Made by a program: the position numbers and the translations under genes
Shown here: piece after piece, positions 58,116-64,000 of the stretch
Layout: each line of letters starts with the position of its first letter
Position numbering within the stretch: position 1 is the stretch's first letter
Notes under the pieces: model-generated
Seen by the model: the letters and a program-made list of their open reading frames with translations, nothing else
Database searches by the model: none
What the model was told of the DNA's origin: nothing
Assembly: GCF_018320785.1 (NCBI RefSeq)
Contig: NC_054888.1
Coordinates: forward strand, 21,468,438-21,532,437
Source: Cheilinus undulatus
Lineage: Eukaryota; Chordata; Actinopteri; Labriformes; Labridae
Length of the DNA: 64,000 nt
Reading direction: 5' to 3'

Positions 58116-59073
58116 TTTATTTTGAAATGTTGCTTAGTCTGTAATGTTTGCAATGTGGTTATTTAATGAATGCGCCAGACTTTGTGAATAAAGTTGAATT
58201 TAAATAAAAAAACAGTTGCACTGGCAAATTATGGCACTTCAACAACTCCAAGTAAGTCTGACTAATTAAGGTTGTAATTTTTAAACCGTCACAGCTTTAT
58301 CGCAGTTAATAAACACAATAATTCAGTTTTATTGGATGTGAAGGGATTTGCCTGCTTGGAACATCGGTGTTTATTTATTTATTTAATATTTATTTATTGA
58401 CAGTGACATTGATGCTGTGACACTAACCACGCACAGGTGCTGATGTTAAATGTTTATAGCGAAGTGCTAATTTGCTACACCTGTCCGCCGGACTCTAATT
58501 ATAACATTAAAATCTGTTAAACATATCTCTATGGTCTCCTTTGTTTTTTAAAATCCAGTTAAATTACAAAACTGTTCGGTGTTTGGTCAGCCGTTCCCCT
58601 TTTGTCTGTGGCACTAATCACCCTCCATATCTTCCAGGAAACAGCAACATCCAGTGTATGCATCATGCACCGACTCCAGAGGCGTGGATTCCCAGCAGCA
58701 CTGTAGCCTTCTTCTTCAGGATAAATAGACTCTTTGCCTTTAACTCGACTGTACCCCACTGTGCAGAGAAATGTAGTGTTAGCCTTCTGTTTTGTGGGCG
58801 CATAAAAAGATGTGCCGTCTCGTTGTTTCTAATAATAGCCAATCTTATTTTTACCACACCGACGCCTTATTGCATTATGGATGCCTCTGGAATGGTGTCC
58901 CTGCAAGATAGCGTGGGAATCTTTCAGTAGAGGCTGTGGCTTTGTATCTCAGGGCTAAATGCTCCAGCTTCGCCTTTCTAGCTGCAGGAGCCTCTCATTT
59001 ATTGTTAGCTGTGTCTGTGTCATGGCTGTAGCGTAGCTTTCCTTTCTCCTCTGCATGCATCCACAGGAGCGCT
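58116..59073 (+). other. rap2a: rap2a 5' flank and 5' untranslated region (approximate)
   Basis: The sequence leads into the rap2a start codon at 59074. Composition becomes more GC-rich after about 58930. The transcription start cannot be fixed, and no TATA box is obvious close to the ATG. Confidence 0.4.
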
Positions 59074-59387
59074 ATGCGGGAGTATAAGGTGGTGGTGCTC
59101 GGCAGCGGCGGGGTGGGGAAGTCCGCCCTCACGGTCCAGTTTGTCACCGGGACATTCATAGAGAAGTACGACCCGACCATTGAAGATTTCTACAGGAAGG
59201 AGATCGAGGTGGACTCCTCGCCGTCCGTGCTGGAGATCCTGGACACAGCCGGGACCGAGCAGTTCGCCTCAATGAGGGACCTTTACATCAGGAACGGCCA
59301 GGGCTTCATCCTGGTCTACAGTCTGGTCAACCAGCAAAGTTTTCAGGACATAAAGCCCATGAGGGACCAGATCATCAGGGTGAAACG
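59074..59387 (+). CDS. rap2a: Ras-related protein Rap-2a, first coding exon only
   Basis: Rap2 is a small GTPase of the Ras family acting at membranes through effectors such as MAP4K4/TNIK kinases. This exon encodes residues 1-104 and two bases of codon 105, ending CG|GTGAGTC. The P-loop is GSGGVGKS at residues 10-17, the effector region is YDPTIEDFY at 32-40 with Phe39, which separates Rap2 from Rap1, and switch II is DTAGTEQF at 57-64 with Rap-type Thr61. The rest (NKxD, SAK and CAAX box) is in a second exon beyond the window; none is present up to 64000. Adjacency to ipo5, as in human 13q32, favours rap2a over rap2b or rap2c. Confidence 0.93.
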
Positions 59388-59399
59388 GTGAGTCTATTT

Positions 59400-61010
59400 C
59401 ATCCACTAACCTCCTTTGTTCCCTAAAGGTGCTTCCATGCAGTAAGGAGGAGGTTATCAATAATTTCCAAGGTTCTTTGAGAACAAAAGTTGACTATCTT
59501 TATGAGAGAAAAAGTTGCAATAAGCATAAAAATTACTAAGTAAATTAAAACATGAAATTCAACTACTTGGAGTTCCCCTTGAACCCTGGTGGGGCCTTCA
59601 AAGATCAATAAATTATAGGGCATTGATTACAGCTGCATCTTCTTGCACCCTAATTCCATTTTAAGGTTATTTAAACATAAAATATCAAGTTTTAAAATTA
59701 GAGGAAAAGTTCTAATAGGCATTACTGTTCCCCAGAATTCCCTTATCTAGCAATGCTGGAATAAAACATGGAATTAAACTACTAAATGCAGCTGGGGTAC
59801 TCCCTGGTGTCCTAGGACACCTTAAAATCAGGATTATACACTAATAAGGGCACAGATGGGACAAAATGGTGATAAAAATACACATTTTTCTCTCTAAATG
59901 GCCTCTTTGTTCAATGTAGACACACAAATGTTGGTGTTACATGATAGGGAGGGTCCTTCTAAGCATAATTATCCCTTTAAATTCTTTTCTCTCCTAATAC
60001 TGAAATAAAATGTTAAATTAAACTAAAGTGGCACCTCCCCATGAATCCCCCATGGCCCATAAAATTCAATCTGTTACACTTAACATAAGGACCAGGTTAC
60101 CCCCTGGAACCTTATGACTCCTTAAAATTTCATAAACCACACATATGAACACGGGTGGGGCAAAATACCCATAAAGATAGCTCACTTCTGTGTGCAAATG
60201 GCCTTTTGAGGCAGTGCGAACTCTGAAAGTTGAGTGGAAGTTCTCGCAAGCATAATAATTACTCAAAATTCCCTTGTCTATATATATAGTGAGGAACAAT
60301 TACTTTGCATGCTGCTTGAGTACCCCTGAAACATCCCTTGGGCCTTTAAAATGTTATAAATCACAAGTTTTCAAAGTTTTTTTGCACAAGACACACCTAA
60401 GATCGAGCTAAGATCTCAAGGGGCACACCCGTATACGTCACTTTAAATGATATGGATTGGTATGCAGGGCTATCCTGACTTTTGTGCAGTTATTGATAAG
60501 CTGCCACCATATATCAGTACTTTAATTTAACACTATGCACCACTTTGAGCTACATTGATGCAAAAGGTTTAACATTCTATGATGGAGAAGGTTTTAATAT
60601 ATAGCTGCTACTTAAATTCCCCATATTTTTAAATAGTGTTGAAAACATGACATTGAGCTAGTTTTCATGCTGTTGGGGGTACCCCCGGGACCGTCCTAGA
60701 GCCCCTTAAATTTGTTAAAATTTACTTTGAAAATTTAAAACCAATTTCTAATCTTTTCTGCCCTTCTATGACAATGGGGGCACAGAATTTGGGTGCTCTG
60801 TGACGGAGAAAATTCTAGTTGGCACTGTTTTATTTCCTTTGTCAATTAAAAGTGACGTTACACCTAGAAAAATCTTACTTTTCATGCTACTGGAGTGCCC
60901 CCCTGGAACCTTCCAAGCCCCTGATAGTTTATGTGTCTCACCTAAAATCACCTAAAATAACGTGAGCTTGACTTATGTTATACAATTATTATAGCAAATT
61001 GATATTTCTA
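59400..61010. repeat. Degenerate tandem array in rap2a intron 1
   Basis: A phrase like gtacccccctggaacctt followed by ccttaaaat-like and ataaatcac-like blocks recurs at about 59570, 59795, 60088, 60318, 60676 and 60894, a typical spacing of 220-290 bases. Each unit also has an aattcccttgtctag-like block and a gaataaaac-like block. Copies are heavily diverged. Non-coding. Confidence 0.65.
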
Positions 61011-61059
61011 TAAAATAAACATGCAAACCATGAAATCAAATCACTTTGCATGCTGCTGG

Positions 61060-62420
61060 TGCATGCTCCATAATTTCACATATGGCATCTGCACTAATTT
61101 TTGATAATCAATCAACAGTTATAGCAATTGTGAGATTTGATGCAAATCAGAAGTTTCATACAAAAGTTACAGTGACTTCCTGTGAAATGGCGTAATGGCC
61201 AAATTGTGTTACTTCCTGTTGCCAGAAGGGGCGCTACATCAAAACAGTGAAATTAACCTTTGAATATGTGGAGCGGCAGACCCTGATCTGACACAGGAAA
61301 TTTGAAGGCAATCAGATGTTTGGTATGAGAGTTGCACATACTTCCTGTCAAATTGGCGAGATGTTGAAATGCTCTCCATCACCAGCGAGACATCCTTCAA
61401 TGAAACATGTCTGTGTTAGGTGAATTATTGAAGCCTTTCTTTCAACATCAGAGCTCAGTAGGTAAAGCACAATAAGAGGAATGAAAATATAAACCAGTTA
61501 TGTCACTTCCTGTCACCACAAGGTGGCGCTAGGATGAGTAGTTTGTATGTGGGCGTGTTCAGTGTGATACCGTTGTCTTGCACAAAAGAGCAGAATATCA
61601 TTGTATACTAAAGTTATAATAGGCTAGTTATTTGGCACCATCAAAAATACCTTATTTTGAAATTGAGATGAAGCTTGTGGACTTCCTGTTGGGATTTGGG
61701 CGTGGGTCCAGGAGGGTTATTTGTAGATCTTATGACGACCCATATGCAGACCAAAAATCATAGGCCTAGGCTGGATGATGTTCAGGGGCTGAATATTTAA
61801 AGGGATAATGCAAAATTTTAGACGTGGAAATGTTGAACTGGCACAAGGGGGCGCTGTTACAAAGTAATGCTATTATTGTATGAATATATTCAGGATTAAT
61901 GTGTGATCATCCCTGTGAAGTTTGGTGATGACTGTCTTATGCTCTTAAAGATTTTAAGGCATTATTGGTGTATTTTCAATGGAAAAAATGTACAAAAAAG
62001 TAGTTTAAGTTTGGGCCCGGCGCTACCCTGTGGTGAAAACTCACAGTTTGCACCACTTCAGATCTCCAGGTTGTCTAGAATGAGCAAAAAAAATCTGGAG
62101 GTAATCAGATGAAATCCCTCAGAGTAGTTCATTAAAATATGAAACTGGTGAATCACCCAAAAACGGTTTGTGGTGCACTTCCTGTACATGTTAGTGGATG
62201 GCCCCAAGAGACTTTTGTTTCCATCTAATCAGGACACATATGTGTACCAATTTTCATGCACATAGCTCTTATTTGGTCCTCTATCTCTTGTTTGGGGCCT
62301 CTGTGAGGCCACTGCTTGATGAACTTTCAGGATTTCACCAAAATATGAAGATTTCCACTGGGGGACAACATTCTGTTAAGTTTGGTGAGTTTTTGTGGAT
62401 GTTAAAGCCTCTAAATTAGT
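61060..62420. repeat. Interspersed-repeat field with recurrent ACTTCCTGT
   Basis: The 9-mer acttcctgt occurs at 61175, 61211, 61340, 61505, 61681 and 62177, all on the plus strand, in otherwise loosely similar surroundings (aggggcgctac, aggtggcgctag and agggggcgctgtt accompany several copies). It looks like tandem or clustered copies of a known type of teleost repeat. No coding capacity. Confidence 0.6.
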
Positions 62421-63209
62421 GACTCTTCTGACAGAAAAATGATGCATACAGATAAAATAGCTTCCTCATTGACCCTACGTTGGTGCTCAGTCCCTAATAA
62501 TGATTTCTTTCACATTCAGGCCCAGTATTCGAGTCTCACTTCCTCTGTCTTGATCTCCGCCAGCACTTCCGTGAGAATCCACTAACCATCTCATATGTTG
62601 TTCATAAAAAAGTCCCAGCTGCGTCTCACTTGTCGTATATCAACCAGCTGACCTCTCGCTGTCTCTCACACATGACTAACCCTGGACGGCTTTGATCACT
62701 TCGCTCCATTACTCAACAAATCCACTGAGCTCATCTCACGGCTGGAAGGAAAATGGTGATCTCCTCTCTTAGAGGTGACATATTGGTGCTTTTGGCTTTG
62801 AGCCTCACTTCATTTGTTTAATGATAGTGATAGAATCCAGATATGAGTGCAGGTTAGAAATAAGGGCTTGAATTGATTAAAGGAGGAGTTTTGTTGCCAG
62901 GTAAGGATGTTTAACACATGTCACGAATAACAAATGTAGATATTTGGTGTAGAAATCAAACAGTGAGGCATTTATGTCAGTGATTCATGCTGCTATAGTG
63001 GTTTTAGATCTCTGTTTTACTCCTTATGTTGAAGGTTGATGTCATTTTTGTCGCCCTTAGAATTACAGCATCCCTACCTGGGGACGCTCTCTTTAGAGAT
63101 CTTCAGCTTTTGTCAGCTGAACATCACTAAACACAAAAAAACGTGGCACCTTTATTCATCCAGCTGCATATTGTATAATAAGGATTTATAATTTAACCCT
63201 CGCTGCAGA

Positions 63210-63360
63210 GCTCCCACCTCCATCCCCGGAGTGAACCGAATGCTCCTGTAGCTCAGACGTCACAGCAGAGCGTCACAGCTGACGATGCACGGCGGGGACC
63301 GGTGCATGAGGGAACTCCTCTGTTAAAAAGAGTGAAAGAGGACTATAAGTGAGCTCTGCT
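63210..63360. promoter_or_regulatory. Possible regulatory block with CRE-like sites
   Basis: A more GC-rich island in AT-rich intron. It contains GACGTCAC (63256-63263; seven of eight positions of a full CRE when AGACGTCA is read) and a half-site CGTCA at 63271, followed by an actataagtg run near 63344. It could be an intronic enhancer or alternative promoter. Only weak motif evidence. Confidence 0.25.
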
Positions 63361-63858
63361 CTGCTCTGCTGTTGGTAGACAGCCACCACCCAGCACAGCT
63401 GCTTTCACTGCACCAAGCATCGCTGTCCTCAAGTGTACACCTATGAATATTTCATGGTGTTATTTTACACTGCCATGGGTCTGAGGCACGGATTCTTACT
63501 GTATGTCCGAATCTGCAACTGAGTTAAAGACCTACATCCTTACAGTGACACAAAAACATGATTTATTTTTAAATGTACAACTTAAAGCAGAATTGTGCTA
63601 AATGATTACTGCATAAATGCCTGTTTGATGAATAAATGATCGATGGAGAAGACTCTTTACAAGCCAAATATTGATGTTTTATGCTCCTTTAGGCCCAACT
63701 TTTGCTTCTTTTCTCTGTTCCTTAGTAATAAATTTAATATTTTGGAGGTTTGTTGCACTGAACAAGGCAAGCTATGTTTGAATATTCACCTTTACAGTAA
63801 AGGGGAATTGTTGGAGTAAAGTATACATTAATAAAGAAATACCTAGGCGTATACAATA

Positions 63859-64000
63859 TACAGTGCCTATAAAAAGCATTCACCTGCATGTTTTTAAAAA
63901 CTTTTTATTGATTTTTTTAAGTCAATCATGGTAAATATAAAGGGGAGAAAACCAGGCACTCCAAACACAACGTTTTGTTAGCCCTGAAGAAGACCGGTTT
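63859..64000. mobile_element. Tc1/mariner-like end, cut by the window edge
   Basis: The run tacagtgcctataaaaagca followed by ttcacctgcatg is typical of the left terminus of a teleost Tc1-like element. After about 63955 the sequence changes to aacgttttgttagccctgaa then gaagacc, which resembles a different interspersed repeat. The element may be truncated there. Confidence 0.65.

Larger units (their letters stand above)
59388..64000 (+). other. rap2a: rap2a intron 1 (part)
   Basis: From the donor after 59387 to the end of the window no second Rap2 exon was found. The intron holds the array at 59400-61010, the 'acttcctgt' repeat field at 61060-62420 and a Tc1-like end at 63859. The stretch 62420-63850 has no recognised element apart from a small GC-rich block near 63210-63360. 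Confidence 0.75.

Noticed and set aside
58541-58930. Plus-strand ORF of 129 codons just upstream of rap2a
   Set aside because: Not in frame with rap2a, no recognisable domain, and no splice context; probably 5' flank.

Overview
This window reads as teleost fish nuclear DNA. It is AT-rich, with intron-split genes bounded by GT-AG sites (and one AT-AC intron), a dense load of decayed Tc1/mariner and hAT-type elements, and several minisatellite-like arrays. Five protein-coding genes can be recognised and spliced by eye. From left to right they are: the last four coding exons of creb3l1 (+, 4398-5622), harbi1 complete (-, 14094-11735, 6 coding exons, 345 aa), atg13 complete (+, 17446-26666, 16 coding exons, 508 aa), ipo5 complete (-, 48493-30094, 26 coding exons, 1093 aa) and the first coding exon of rap2a (+, 59074-59387; the second exon lies beyond the window). 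The species cannot be named from this sequence alone.

Layout: 1-4397 is creb3l1 intron with an array of about eleven ~140-bp degenerate repeats. 5.6-11.7 kb is gene-free and holds a second array (units of roughly 300-400 bp, 9.0-10.9 kb). harbi1 and atg13 are head to head with a shared upstream region near 15.2-15.7 kb. The 2.5-kb intron between atg13 coding exons 14 and 15 is almost filled by a ~2-kb array of 30-bp units. atg13 and ipo5 are tail to tail, with another degenerate array (28.4-29.05 kb) and a small ipo5 exon relic at 29.1 kb between them. The ipo5 first intron is about 7.3 kb and holds hAT-type non-autonomous elements. 48.8-59.0 kb is intergenic and filled with transposon relics and a ~205-bp array. 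59.4-64.0 kb is rap2a intron 1 with two further repeat fields.

Functionally these are housekeeping genes rather than a pathway: a membrane-bound bZIP transcription factor (creb3l1), a domesticated Harbinger nuclease-like protein (harbi1), an autophagy-initiation scaffold (atg13), a nuclear import receptor (ipo5) and a Ras-family GTPase (rap2a). From memory of human gene order, creb3l1/harbi1/atg13 belong to the 11p11.2 neighbourhood and ipo5/rap2a to 13q32, so the atg13-ipo5 interval would be a fusion point between two ancestral gene neighbourhoods.

The items most worth a second look are an AT-AC (U12-type) intron in ipo5 with consensus 5' site, branch site and 3' site; the atg13 intronic minisatellite, whose every unit carries both an ETS core and a mimic of a 3' splice site; two hAT-type non-autonomous elements with different ends that carry the same internal gtggcaaaaatggg-type satellite; and a Glu-to-Asp change at the third DDE position of harbi1. 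No prokaryotic system, CRISPR array, rRNA or convincing tRNA was seen.
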